A program made the translations under genes and the position numbers. This document shows, in pieces, positions 33,717 through 41,531 of a DNA stretch of 64,000 bases. Origin of the DNA: Opitutus sp. GAS368 (GTDB taxonomy: Bacteria > Verrucomicrobiota > Verrucomicrobiia > Opitutales > Opitutaceae); the NCBI RefSeq assembly GCF_900104925.1, contig NZ_LT629735.1, forward strand, positions 2,264,291-2,328,290. Reading direction: 5' to 3'. The notes under the pieces are model-generated. The model saw only the letters and a list, made by a program, of their open reading frames with translations, searched no databases and was not told where the DNA came from. Within the stretch, counting starts at the first letter, position 1. The number at the start of each line of letters is the position of its first letter.

Positions 33717-35234
33717 ATGTCCACCGAACTTCTCAAAGCGGTCGCCGCCTCCAATGACTGGTGGGCCCTCGGACCCGAGCTGACGCTGGCCGTCGGGGCG
33801 CTCTGCCTGCTCGTGCTCGAGATCTTCTCGCCGAAGAAGGACCTGCGCTTCGTCCCGATGCTGACGATGTTCACCCTGGGCCTGACGCTGATCACGGTGG
33901 CGGCCAATTTCGACAAGACCTGGGGCGGCGAGGAGCTGTTCGGCGGACTCATCCGCCTCAGCGCCTCCGGCCAGATCGCGCGGGTGTTCTTCCTCGTGTC
34001 GTCGCTCCTGGTCTGCTTCCTGGCCACGATCTGCCTGCCGCGGGCGCGGGTGCCCCGGGTGGAGTTCTACCATATCGTGCTGGTGGTGACGGCGGCGCTG
34101 ATGCTCCTGGCGCAGAGCAACCATTTCGTGATGTTCTTCGTCGCGCTCGAGACGGTGACCATCGGGTTCTACATCCTCGTGAGCTACTATCGCGAGCGGT
34201 CGCTGTCGCTCGAGGCCGGCCTGAAATACCTGGTGCTCGGCGCGCTCAGCTCGGCGATCCTGCTCTTCGGCATCGTGCTGCTCTACGGCGCGGTCGGCCG
34301 CGTGGTGGTGGACGGCGTCGTCCACACCGGTTTCGAGTTCGGCACCGTGTTCAGTTTCCTGCGCAACAACCCCGGCAACTTCCTCGCCACGGCCGGGGCG
34401 CTGCTGATCCTCGGCGGCGTGGCCTTCAAGATCGGCGCCTTTCCGTTCCAGATCTGGGTGCCCGACGTCTACCAGGGGGCGCCGACGCCCGTGACGGCCT
34501 TTCTCGCCGTCTCCTCCAAGGCCGCGGGCTTCGCCGTGCTGCTGCTGCTGGTGTCGCGGGTCTTCGCCCCGCTGCAGTCCGTGCTCGGGCCGGTGCTGTC
34601 GCTGCTGGCCGCCACCACGATCCTGTTCGGCAACCTCTCGGCGCTCACCCAGCGCAACACCAAGCGCCTGATGGGTCTCTCCGGCGTCTCCCACGCCGGC
34701 TACCTGCTCATCGGCGTCACGGCCGCGCTGACCGTTCCGTGGGCCGCCGGCGCGGTCTGGTTCTACCTGTTCACCTACCTGCTGGCCTCGATGGCGGTGT
34801 TCGGCGTCATGGCCTATGTGGCCGGCCCGGATGACAGGGCCGAGGAACTCGACCACTACGAGCGGCTAGCCAAGGACCGGCCGTTCCTCGGCGCGGTGCT
34901 GGCGATCGGCGTCGGTTCGCTCGCGGGCATCCCGCCGCTGGCCGGCTTCATGGGCAAGCTGCTGCTCTTCCTCGCGGCCTTCCAGGCGCACCTCTACGGG
35001 CTGCTGGGCGTGGCCGTGGTCGGCGTGGTGATCTCCATCTTCTACTATTTCGGCTGGATCCGCGCGGCCTTCTTCGAGTCGTGGACACCGTCCGCCCCCG
35101 GTGCGGCGCCCGTCACCCGGCCGGGCCCGGCCGCGGTGTCCTGGGCCGGCATCGCGACGCTGGCCTTCCTCGCCCTCGCCACCGTGTTGCTGGGCTTCTT
35201 CCAGCAGCCGCTGACGAGCTGGCTGCTGCCCTAA
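33717..35234 (+). CDS. nuoN: NADH dehydrogenase subunit N
   Basis: A 505-residue antiporter-like subunit with about 14 helices. Conserved ALETVTIGFYILVSYYR, FKIGAFPFQIWVPDVYQGAP and the GIPPLAGFMGKLLLF segment are present. It is the last nuo gene. No clear intrinsic terminator follows. Confidence 0.96.
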   Translation: MSTELLKAVAASNDWWALGPELTLAVGALCLLVLEIFSPKKDLRFVPMLTMFTLGLTLITVAANFDKTWGGEELFGGLIRLSASGQIARVFFLVSSLLVCFLATICLPRARVPRVEFYHIVLVVTAALMLLAQSNHFVMFFVALETVTIGFYILVSYYRERSLSLEAGLKYLVLGALSSAILLFGIVLLYGAVGRVVVDGVVHTGFEFGTVFSFLRNNPGNFLATAGALLILGGVAFKIGAFPFQIWVPDVYQGAPTPVTAFLAVSSKAAGFAVLLLLVSRVFAPLQSVLGPVLSLLAATTILFGNLSALTQRNTKRLMGLSGVSHAGYLLIGVTAALTVPWAAGAVWFYLFTYLLASMAVFGVMAYVAGPDDRAEELDHYERLAKDRPFLGAVLAIGVGSLAGIPPLAGFMGKLLLFLAAFQAHLYGLLGVAVVGVVISIFYYFGWIRAAFFESWTPSAPGAAPVTRPGPAAVSWAGIATLAFLALATVLLGFFQQPLTSWLLP

Positions 35235-35822
35235 GCGCGCGCCGCGGCGTATTTGCTTCGCCTCGGTCGGTAAGGTAGAAAAAATGACATAGGGCGGACA
35301 AGCGAGGCGCCAGGCTGTCCGCGCGATGAAATCTTTTGCTCCCTTCACACCCATCGGAGGCAACTCGTTCCGTCCGACAAACGATGGAAAACTCTCACAT
35401 CAATATCCGCAGCTTGACCTCTTTCGGCGCTCCTCACCTTGGTGCGGAACAGGCGCAACACGAAGCCGGCGAGGGCGCCGATGGCCGGCTTCAAGCAAAC
35501 GCTGCTGCAGGATCAGGCGGTGACCGCGAACGTCCGGGTTTCAACGCAGCAAGCACATCGGGCTGGCTCACAAAAAGGTAAAGCATTACCTATTTTGCTT
35601 CCCCTTCCGACCGAAGATGAGTTCGGCAATCTAAATGCGAATTCAGATTCGGTTCATTGGAGTTTCAGGTTCCGCCGTATGATGGTGTGCGCTTTGGCGA
35701 TCGTTGCCCTCAACCCCGGATCCCCTTGCCTCCGGTCGGCGGCATATCGCAGCAGCAACGCCACAAAATCGAACCATGAATCCCGAACAAGGACGCGTTG
35801 TTCAAACCTGCCGCCTAAAAAC
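35235..35822. other. gene-free stretch after nuoN
   Basis: About 590 bp with only short overlapping frames that lack recognisable domains. One minus-strand reading near 35450-35490 (GALAGFVLRLFR) faintly recalls a sorting-tail helix but has no Pro-Glu-Pro motif or proper start. I see no supported gene, RNA or terminator; it may be decayed sequence. Confidence 0.5.
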
Positions 35823-36629
35823 ATGACTGCCCACCTGACTCTCCAAAGATTCCTGGTCACCGCCGCGTTGCTCCTGTCTGTGCCGGTCGGAACGCTGCAG
35901 GCGGAAGCGCCGACGCTCACGATCATTCGCCAGCACGGGGTCCTTCGGATCGGGAATGAAATGGTCTTCCCGCGCCTTAATTTCAAGAACCCGACGACGG
36001 GCGAGAACGAGGGCTTCATGGCGGATCTGGCCCGCGCCCTTGCCAGGCGCATCCTCGGCGACGAAAAAAAGGTCGAGTTCGTGCTCACCAACGACGAAAC
36101 GCGGTTTGAAGACCTGCAGCGCGGAGCCTTCGATGTGCTCATCGACACCACGCCATCCAACCTGGAAAAGGTCAAGGTGGCCGATTTCTCGGGCGAATCG
36201 TTCCGCGCCGGCTCCGCCCTGCTCGTGAAGCGGGGCAGCCCGATCAAGACGATCGATGATATCAAACCGGATACGCGCGTCGCCTTTGTGACCGCGAACC
36301 CCGACATCAAACTGATCAAGGAAAAGGCACCCCGCGCGGTTTACCTTCAATTCGAAAACGACGAGGACGCCGTGAAGGCGCTGGTGAACGGGCAGGCCGA
36401 TGTTTTCACGCAGGTCGTGACCCACTTATACGCCGCGGCGACGACAAATCCTGGCTACGTGCCGACCGGCCGTTTCACGACAAAATTCTACCGGATCGCC
36501 TACCCCAAGGGGGACACTGAATTCGGGGCGTATCTCAACGACTTTCTCAAGCAGATGCGCGACAGCGGGGAGTATGATCGTCTGTTCGACAAATGGTTCA
36601 GTGCCTACGGCGGCAATACCGTGCGATGA
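35823..36629 (+). CDS. periplasmic solute-binding protein (SBP_bac_3 family)
   Basis: A 268-residue exported protein with a signal peptide (about residues 1-27, ending LQAEAP) and the type II fold features of amino-acid-type binding proteins: GVLRIGNEMVFPRL, GFMADLARALARRILG, a middle DVLIDTTPSNLEKVKVADFS and C-terminal FLKQMRDSGEYDRLFDKWF. No permease or ATPase genes lie nearby, so it is an orphan. It could bind an amino acid or act as a sensor partner. The ATG at 35823 gives the signal peptide. Confidence 0.85.
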   Translation: MTAHLTLQRFLVTAALLLSVPVGTLQAEAPTLTIIRQHGVLRIGNEMVFPRLNFKNPTTGENEGFMADLARALARRILGDEKKVEFVLTNDETRFEDLQRGAFDVLIDTTPSNLEKVKVADFSGESFRAGSALLVKRGSPIKTIDDIKPDTRVAFVTANPDIKLIKEKAPRAVYLQFENDEDAVKALVNGQADVFTQVVTHLYAAATTNPGYVPTGRFTTKFYRIAYPKGDTEFGAYLNDFLKQMRDSGEYDRLFDKWFSAYGGNTVR

Positions 36630-37015
36630 CCCGCTAAGGCAACTGATTCGATCCCGGGTGGCAGTCCCGAAATAATCATCGGTCGCAGGTCGGATTGGTC
36701 ATGCCGGGCTTCAGCCTCAGCATGACCCCAATGGCTTCCTCCATTGTGCTTGAAGACCGGATTGGTCGCACCTAGTTCTCAGGGCCGACGAGACCTCGGG
36801 CCAAGGTTTCGCCTCGATGCCCTTTACAATCGAGTGGCTTATTGCGCGGCTCGGCAATTATTACCCAGCCACCCTTGGCAGGCTCAATTGGAGAGGTGTC
36901 ATTTTCCCAATGTCCGTCCAATCTGCCAATGGCCAATTTCAATATACCAACCCTAGGTTGGTATATACATAGTTATTCTTCGCACTCAGCACTATTCCTC
37001 TATTTCTGTGATGAA
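36630..37015. other. gene-free stretch before cassette array
   Basis: About 385 bp, visibly more AT-rich towards 37.0 kb. It contains a 10-bp inverted repeat (listed separately). No gene, integrase or clear attI-type site was recognised. Confidence 0.5.
36942..36966. promoter_or_regulatory. 10-bp inverted repeat, possible operator
   Basis: ATATACCAAC (36942-36951) and GTTGGTATAT (36957-36966) are perfect reverse complements around CCTAG. It is AT-rich and about 120 bp upstream of the first cassette gene. It could be an operator or part of a cassette promoter. Confidence 0.35.
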
Positions 37016-37078
37016 GCCTAACCAATCAGCGAAACCGACTCTGGCTGGACGCCAGAGCGGTTACCCTCAACGTTAGGC
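37016..37078 (+). repeat. attC-like recombination site 1
   Basis: The 63-bp site starts GCCTAAC and ends GTTAGGC (perfect complements, the R boxes). The inner arms ACCGACTCTGGC and GCCAGAGCGGT pair except for one extra A, the bulge expected of integron attC sites. It precedes the first cassette gene by 7 bp. Confidence 0.8.
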
Positions 37079-37085
37079 AAGAAAT

Positions 37086-37526
37086 ATGAAGCCCATCACC
37101 ATGCTAGGCATTGCAGCTATCGCTCTTGGTCTCGCTGGCTGCGAGAATCCGACGGCGACAAATGCGGCGAGGATCGCAAACAGTCAGGCCGAAGCAAGCG
37201 GCTCCCCTTTTCGGTGGAAGACCCAAAGCGTCGGTGGAGGGACCGCTATGTTTCTGGTCATGGTCGATCTTCCAAGCGGGCCGACCATTGCAGACCCAGT
37301 CCTGAAGAAGGATACCCTTGCCCTGATCACAAAGGCGGAAGCGACCAAAGGAAGAGCGAACCCCGAGCTCGAAGATATCAAGCACCTCAAAGATGGAAGA
37401 GAAGTTTGGGTTTTGAAATCCGAACACGATGGCATCGCCTACATCGTGCATTTTAAGCCGTCGCCTCAAGGTGGCGTGGATATTGAGATGAGTGGTCCGA
37501 AGGAATATAGGAAAGAAAATGGCTAA
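37086..37526 (+). CDS. cassette-borne lipoprotein, unknown function
   Basis: A 146-residue protein with a lipoprotein signal (MKPITMLGIAAIALGLAGC, lipobox LAGC). The mature part is mixed alpha/beta with no recognised domain. It lies exactly between two attC-like sites, which is how integron gene cassettes are arranged. Its stop codon falls inside the second attC-like site. Base composition is lower in GC than the flanking chromosome. Confidence 0.8.
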   Translation: MKPITMLGIAAIALGLAGCENPTATNAARIANSQAEASGSPFRWKTQSVGGGTAMFLVMVDLPSGPTIADPVLKKDTLALITKAEATKGRANPELEDIKHLKDGREVWVLKSEHDGIAYIVHFKPSPQGGVDIEMSGPKEYRKENG

Positions 37527-37576
37527 CCAATCACCGGAGCCGACGCGATGAAGCGCGGTTCACCTCAACGTTCGGC
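37521..37576 (+). repeat. attC-like recombination site 2
   Basis: The 56-bp site starts GGCTAAC and ends GTTCGGC. The inner arms GCCGACGCG and CGCGGTT pair with the same kind of bulged A as site 1. The R-box pairing is imperfect, but the surrounding CTCAACGTT is shared with site 1. Confidence 0.7.
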
Positions 37577-37585
37577 AAAAACATC

Positions 37586-37894
37586 ATGCTCAAGAAGACC
37601 CTCCTATTGTTGACCCTCGGAATGGCTCTGCTCACGCGAGCGGTTGCTGACGATCCAAAGCAAGATGGCCTATCTGCGAAGACTGCCGTCGTTATTGTGG
37701 CGAAGGACGAGAAAGAAGGTCCACCCAAAGAGGTCGCGTGGGTGCAGCAAAACTATCCGGGTAGTAAGATCCTGAGGTTTGTCACCAGGCCCTCGAAGGA
37801 GGGTAAGGTCTATGATGTCTTCTTCATCAAGACCTCCGACGGCAAGAAGCAGGAGCTATTTTTCGAGATCAGCAGCTTTTATCACAAGACGTGA
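37586..37894 (+). CDS. cassette-borne secreted small protein
   Basis: A 102-residue protein with a signal peptide (residues 1-21, cut near RAVADD). The mature ~80 residues are charged, with no recognised domain. It lies between attC-like sites 2 and 3. Function unknown; small exported proteins are typical of chromosomal integron cassettes. Confidence 0.75.
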   Translation: MLKKTLLLLTLGMALLTRAVADDPKQDGLSAKTAVVIVAKDEKEGPPKEVAWVQQNYPGSKILRFVTRPSKEGKVYDVFFIKTSDGKKQELFFEISSFYHKT

Positions 37895-37898
37895 AGAT

Positions 37899-37932
37899 GC
37901 CGAACCACCCGACGGAACCACTCTCGCCAAAA
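37899..37932 (+). repeat. degenerate or truncated attC-like site 3
   Basis: GCCGAACCACCCGACGGAAC resembles the left half of an attC site. It is followed by CTCTCGCCAAAAAC where sites 1 and 2 have an intact GTTxGGC box. It looks like a deleted or worn site. Confidence 0.45.
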
Positions 37933-37949
37933 ACACGCGTGCAATTAGC

Positions 37950-38306
37950 ATGAGCCCTGAAGAACGATTTGCGAAAATCGTCGCCTCGCTGAAACGCAGC
38001 CCGAAGGTTTCAGTCGGTGCGTCAAAGAAAGGCTTCGGCTCCTCGGCTCTGTGCGTTGGCGACAAGATTTTCGCGATGATCTCCTCGAAAGGTGGATTCG
38101 TCGTGAAGCTTCCGAAAGAGCGCGTCGATACGCTCGTCGCCTTGGGCGTCGGATCACGCTTCGAACCCTCTCGCGGACGCGTGATGAAGGAATGGTTGGT
38201 CGTTGATTCGACTTCGAACGAGGATTGGTTGTCGTTGGCGCGAGAAGCGTTGAAGTTTGTCGGTGCCAACGGGCCAAACAAATGGGTCATGCTAGGATTC
38301 ACCTGA
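37950..38306 (+). CDS. TfoX-N / MmcQ-YjbR-like small protein
   Basis: A 118-residue protein with GDKIFAMISSKGGFVVKLPK and later GRVMKEWLVVDS, resembling TfoX N-terminal or MmcQ/YjbR-like domains, which are frequent among integron cassette genes. It starts 17 bp after the degenerate attC-like site. No attC follows it clearly, so the cassette array ends here or has lost its last site. Confidence 0.65.
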   Translation: MSPEERFAKIVASLKRSPKVSVGASKKGFGSSALCVGDKIFAMISSKGGFVVKLPKERVDTLVALGVGSRFEPSRGRVMKEWLVVDSTSNEDWLSLAREALKFVGANGPNKWVMLGFT

Positions 38307-38363
38307 TTTGACGGACAGTGGGCTTGGGATCGGGAATGATTCCTGGCTGGAAGGTTCGGGTTT

Positions 38364-38444
38364 CCTTCTTTAAGCCTTCTTACATCCTTAGGCCATCCTT
38401 GCGCTACCTTGGCGCTATCCTTGCGTGTGCCTTCGTTGTGCCTT
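38364..38444. repeat. 11-bp periodic CCTT tract
   Basis: CCTT occurs at 38364, 38375, 38386, 38397, 38407, 38419, 38430 and 38441, that is, every 11 bp with one 10/12 offset, while the 7 bases between vary. It resembles a worn tandem repeat related to the CCTTCGTGG arms seen elsewhere. Confidence 0.7.
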
Positions 38445-38594
38445 CACACCTCCACTTTACCAGCGAGCTGGACGGACCAAGACAGACAAGGGCAAAGGCC
38501 GGCTGTTCCGAATAGCGGCTTGGCGGGGCGGGTGAGGGCCGCCGGCGAATTTCCTTCGCACGGGCGTGCTAATCTGTTTCGTGTGAGCCCACGC

Positions 38595-39941
38595 ATGAAG
38601 GTCACCGGACTCGCCATTGTGCCGCCGCCCGCGGCCGCCGACTTACCCAAGGTAACCCCCGAGTTGCTCGCCTCCGTCCTCGCCCGCTACTCACGCAGCA
38701 ACGACGGCCTGGCGAAGATCCTGGAGAAGGTCGACATCGCCAACCCCGACGAGTCGATCGACCGCATCCTGAAGTTCGTGGACTACGGCCACGCCTCGAT
38801 CGGCGGCCTGACCGGCGGCCTGGCCATCGCGCTCGACGACGTGTCGATGTGGCTGGCGTATAAGATCTTTGAGCTCGCGCAGATGGCCGACGGCCAGGAA
38901 TCGAGCACGCGCTATATCACGATGGCGGCGACGAACCTGCCGGCGCCGGCTGAGCTGGGCATCCCGGACGACCTCGCCCCGCGCTGGTCGGCGCTGATGG
39001 CGAAGGCCTTCGCGGCCTACCACGCCGAATACACCCGGCTCGACCAGCTGGCGCTCGCGCAACCGAACCTGGTCCGGCTGCCGAAGGACGCAAAGCCGGC
39101 CGTGGTCACCCGCCTACGCAAGAACTACGCGCTGGACCGGGCCCGTTACTTCATCCCGCTGGCCACGCGCACCAACCTCGGCCTGGTGCAAAGCTCGCGC
39201 ATGTGGGCGGCCACGGTCAAACATCTCGACTCGCTCGGCCTGCCCGAGGCGTCGCTCGCGGCGAAACTCATCCGCGACGAGCTGCTGAAGCAGTCGCCCC
39301 GGCTGATGCGCCACAGCTTTGCCGAGAAATCCTTCCAGGCCCAGGCGCAGCAGGAGCTGGCCGCGAGTCTGGCGCTCGGGCTCGCCCGCCTGTCGACCAA
39401 GCCGCTGGCCGACGAGGTCTGGGTTAAGGTCGACCGCGACACGCCGCCCTGGCTGGGGGAGAGCCAGCCGGTGGCCGAGGCGCTGAAGCACCGCGCCAAC
39501 CGCTACGGTTACCAGGGCAAGGCCACGCGCCGGATGCGGGTGAGTTTTGCCTGGAACAACATGGCGATCGCCGAGCTGCGCGACCTCAACCGCCACCGCA
39601 CCGGCCACCGCTACACCCCGCTGATCCAGGCCGGCTTTTACCTGCCGCCGGAGATCGCCCACGCCTCGCATCAGGCCCTGCTCGACGAGCAGGCGGCGCT
39701 GACGCGTGAGCTGATGAAGCGGGGCAGCGCCGCCTACGTGTATTCGCTGCTGCTGGGGGCCCAGACGCCGTTCGAGCACAGCACGCACGCCGACAAGTTC
39801 ATCTACGAGGCCGAGCTGCGCACCGGGATGGGGGCGCATTACCGCTATGCCGAGCACCTCAGCGCCGCGTTGCGGGAGTTTTCCCGGCAGGTGCCAGAGG
39901 CCAAAGACTGGGTGGTCGAAGGCACGGCGGAGCCAGAATAG
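38595..39941 (+). CDS. thyX: FAD-dependent thymidylate synthase, duplicated-domain form
   Basis: A 448-residue protein made of two ThyX-like halves. The usual single signature RHRxxSxNExSxRY is split: the first half has QESSTRY (residues 101-107) and the second has RHRTGHRYTP (333 onward). Long ThyX forms of this kind are known in Chlamydiae and relatives. It would make dTMP from dUMP using methylene-THF and FAD. A GTG 12 bp upstream is an alternative start. Whether both half-sites combine into one active site is not provable here. Confidence 0.82.
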   Translation: MKVTGLAIVPPPAAADLPKVTPELLASVLARYSRSNDGLAKILEKVDIANPDESIDRILKFVDYGHASIGGLTGGLAIALDDVSMWLAYKIFELAQMADGQESSTRYITMAATNLPAPAELGIPDDLAPRWSALMAKAFAAYHAEYTRLDQLALAQPNLVRLPKDAKPAVVTRLRKNYALDRARYFIPLATRTNLGLVQSSRMWAATVKHLDSLGLPEASLAAKLIRDELLKQSPRLMRHSFAEKSFQAQAQQELAASLALGLARLSTKPLADEVWVKVDRDTPPWLGESQPVAEALKHRANRYGYQGKATRRMRVSFAWNNMAIAELRDLNRHRTGHRYTPLIQAGFYLPPEIAHASHQALLDEQAALTRELMKRGSAAYVYSLLLGAQTPFEHSTHADKFIYEAELRTGMGAHYRYAEHLSAALREFSRQVPEAKDWVVEGTAEPE

Positions 39942-39989
39942 GCTTGCTGCTAATTCCAGCTGCGCGAACATGTTGCCAGCCTGCCGCGT

Positions 39990-40301
39990 ATGTTCCGCCG
40001 CGCGAAAACCTGCGTCCTTTTTACCCTCGTCGGCGTCCTGACGTCCTCCGCGGCGTTGCTCAATCCGCAGCAGCGCAATGTGGTCTTCCAGCCCGGCAAT
40101 TCCTCTCGGATCCAGCCGGCCGTCATGCGGCCGGCCGATGCGACCGTCTCTTTCCCGCGGTGGTCCGGCGTCCGGGTGCGGAAAATAACCCCCGGACTGC
40201 TGGCGGCCGTCCCGACGGCGTTGAATGGCGTCACTTTTGCGAAAGCCAGTGAGGCTGTCCGCGCGCCGGTTGCCGTCAGCAAAGCGGGGGGCGGCCAATG
40301 A
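39990..40301 (+). CDS. hypothetical exported protein
   Basis: A 103-residue protein with an N-terminal hydrophobic signal or anchor (CVLFTLVGVLTSSAALL) and a low-complexity remainder. Its stop overlaps the next gene's ATG by 4 bp, which supports it being real. No domain recognised. Confidence 0.5.
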   Translation: MFRRAKTCVLFTLVGVLTSSAALLNPQQRNVVFQPGNSSRIQPAVMRPADATVSFPRWSGVRVRKITPGLLAAVPTALNGVTFAKASEAVRAPVAVSKAGGGQ

Positions 40302-41083
40302 AGGCGCCCGGCCGTTTCAAGCTGCTGCAGTTCAACATGCAGTACGGGCAGCCCTGGGACGACGCCTACCCGGACCATGCGCCCATCGACCTGGGAAAAA
40401 CCATCACGGAAATCCGGTCGCACGATGCCGACCTCATCATGCTGCAGGAAGTCGAGCACACCCTGCCGAACGGGGCCCAGGCCGAGCCGCCCCCGCATTA
40501 CACGCGGATGAAGGCGGAATTCGCGGACTACGACAGCTACTTCTGCTACCCCAAGCCCGATCCGCGCGAGCTGCCCTTCGGCATCGGTCTGGCCATGTTC
40601 TCCAAAACCCCGCTGCGCGAGCACATCTGCGTGAACCTGCCGTCGCCGCCGGTGGAGTTCGACTTCTTCGGCGAGAAAAAGACCCCGACCGACCGGCTGC
40701 TCATCGCCGCCACCACGACGATCAACGGCCGCGCGGTGCGGCTCCTCAACACCCACCTGCTCGCGTTCTTCATGCTCAAGTCGAGCAGCGAGACACACCT
40801 CGACCAGCGCAAGCTCGTCGAGGAACAGCTGCGCCAGACGGCCAAGATGCCGACGCTGCTCACCGGCGACTTCAACGTCAGCAAGCACGAGTCGCTCATC
40901 CAGCAGTTTGCCGATGCCGGCTACCGGACCGTGCAGGCGAAGGAGATCACCTGGCGCCGCCGGCCCTACGTGCTCGACCACATCTTCTACAACGACTGGC
41001 TGCGGCCGACGGGCTGGGAGGTGCGGCCGACGATGGCGTCCGACCACCACGCGCTTACGGCGGAGTTCGAGTTCGCGCGGTGA
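40298..41083 (+). CDS. endonuclease/exonuclease/phosphatase-family protein
   Basis: A 261-residue EEP-superfamily metal-dependent hydrolase with LLQFNMQYG, IMLQEVEHT (metal Glu), LLNTHLLAF, LLTGDFNVS and the C-terminal VLDHIFYN...SDHHAL. No signal peptide, so it is probably cytoplasmic. The substrate (DNA, sugar phosphate or phospholipid) cannot be decided. Confidence 0.85.
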   Translation: MKAPGRFKLLQFNMQYGQPWDDAYPDHAPIDLGKTITEIRSHDADLIMLQEVEHTLPNGAQAEPPPHYTRMKAEFADYDSYFCYPKPDPRELPFGIGLAMFSKTPLREHICVNLPSPPVEFDFFGEKKTPTDRLLIAATTTINGRAVRLLNTHLLAFFMLKSSSETHLDQRKLVEEQLRQTAKMPTLLTGDFNVSKHESLIQQFADAGYRTVQAKEITWRRRPYVLDHIFYNDWLRPTGWEVRPTMASDHHALTAEFEFAR

Positions 41084-41086
41084 GGC

Positions 41087-41144
41087 TGTAGCGGCGGTCT
41101 ATGACCGCCGATCAAACCAACGGCGCTCATAGAGCGCCGCTACA
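41087..41144. repeat. TGTAGCGGCG palindromic repeat
   Basis: TGTAGCGGCGGTCTATGACC on the left and CTCATAGAGCGCCGCTACA on the right form an imperfect palindrome in the convergent gap between two genes. It could also serve as a bidirectional terminator stem. Confidence 0.85.
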
Positions 41145-41146
41145 GG

Positions 41147-41428
41147 TTACTTTCCGCGCCGCACGCGTTCCTTCTCGTTCTCGCGCTCCTCCTCGAGCCG
41201 GGCTTTCTCACCCGCGATCTGCTTCCGGACCTGGTCGGCCTCGTCGAGCTTCCGGGCCGTGAGCGCCGCGGTGAGCTGTTGCTTCAGGAAAATCTCCCGC
41301 TCGGCGATCTTGCCCTGGTAGACCCGGTCGATCTCCGCGAGGCGGGCCTTTTGTTCGGCGTTCAAGGGCGCGGCGGCGGGATCGGCCTTGGCCAGGCGTT
41401 CCATGGCGAGTTCATAGGCGCTTTTCAT
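41147..41428 (-). CDS. conserved small helical protein
   Basis: A 93-residue, highly charged, almost wholly helical protein starting MKSAYELAMERLAKADPAAA, with alternating Glu/Lys/Arg in the C-terminal half. It is soluble and likely coiled-coil. No function known. The ATG at 41428 is used because the upstream extension derives from a repeat. Confidence 0.7.
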   Translation of the reverse strand: MKSAYELAMERLAKADPAAAPLNAEQKARLAEIDRVYQGKIAEREIFLKQQLTAALTARKLDEADQVRKQIAGEKARLEEERENEKERVRRGK

Positions 41429-41440
41429 GGAAGACTGATA

Positions 41441-41525
41441 AACCACGGAACACACGGAATACACGGAAAAATTCAGCTCGAGTGCGGATCGGTCCTTTTC
41501 CGTGTTTTCTGTGTATTCCGTGGTT
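41441..41525. repeat. CACGGAA-type inverted element
   Basis: The left arm AACCACGGAACACACGGAAT has ~9-bp units and the right arm ends GTATTCCGTGGTT. It is a sequence variant of the ACGAAT elements in the nuo operon and lies between the small helical gene and comEC. Confidence 0.9.
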
Positions 41526-41531
41526 ATCTCC

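Noticed and set aside
35326-35581. Two short plus-strand frames after nuoN
   Set aside because: They overlap each other in different frames, have no recognisable domain and no convincing start context.
36016-36425. Antisense frames over the solute-binding protein
   Set aside because: Shadow frames; the sense strand has a complete signal peptide and binding-protein fold.
38364-38444. CRISPR array
   Set aside because: The repeated unit is only 4 conserved bases in 11, far too short and degenerate for CRISPR repeats.
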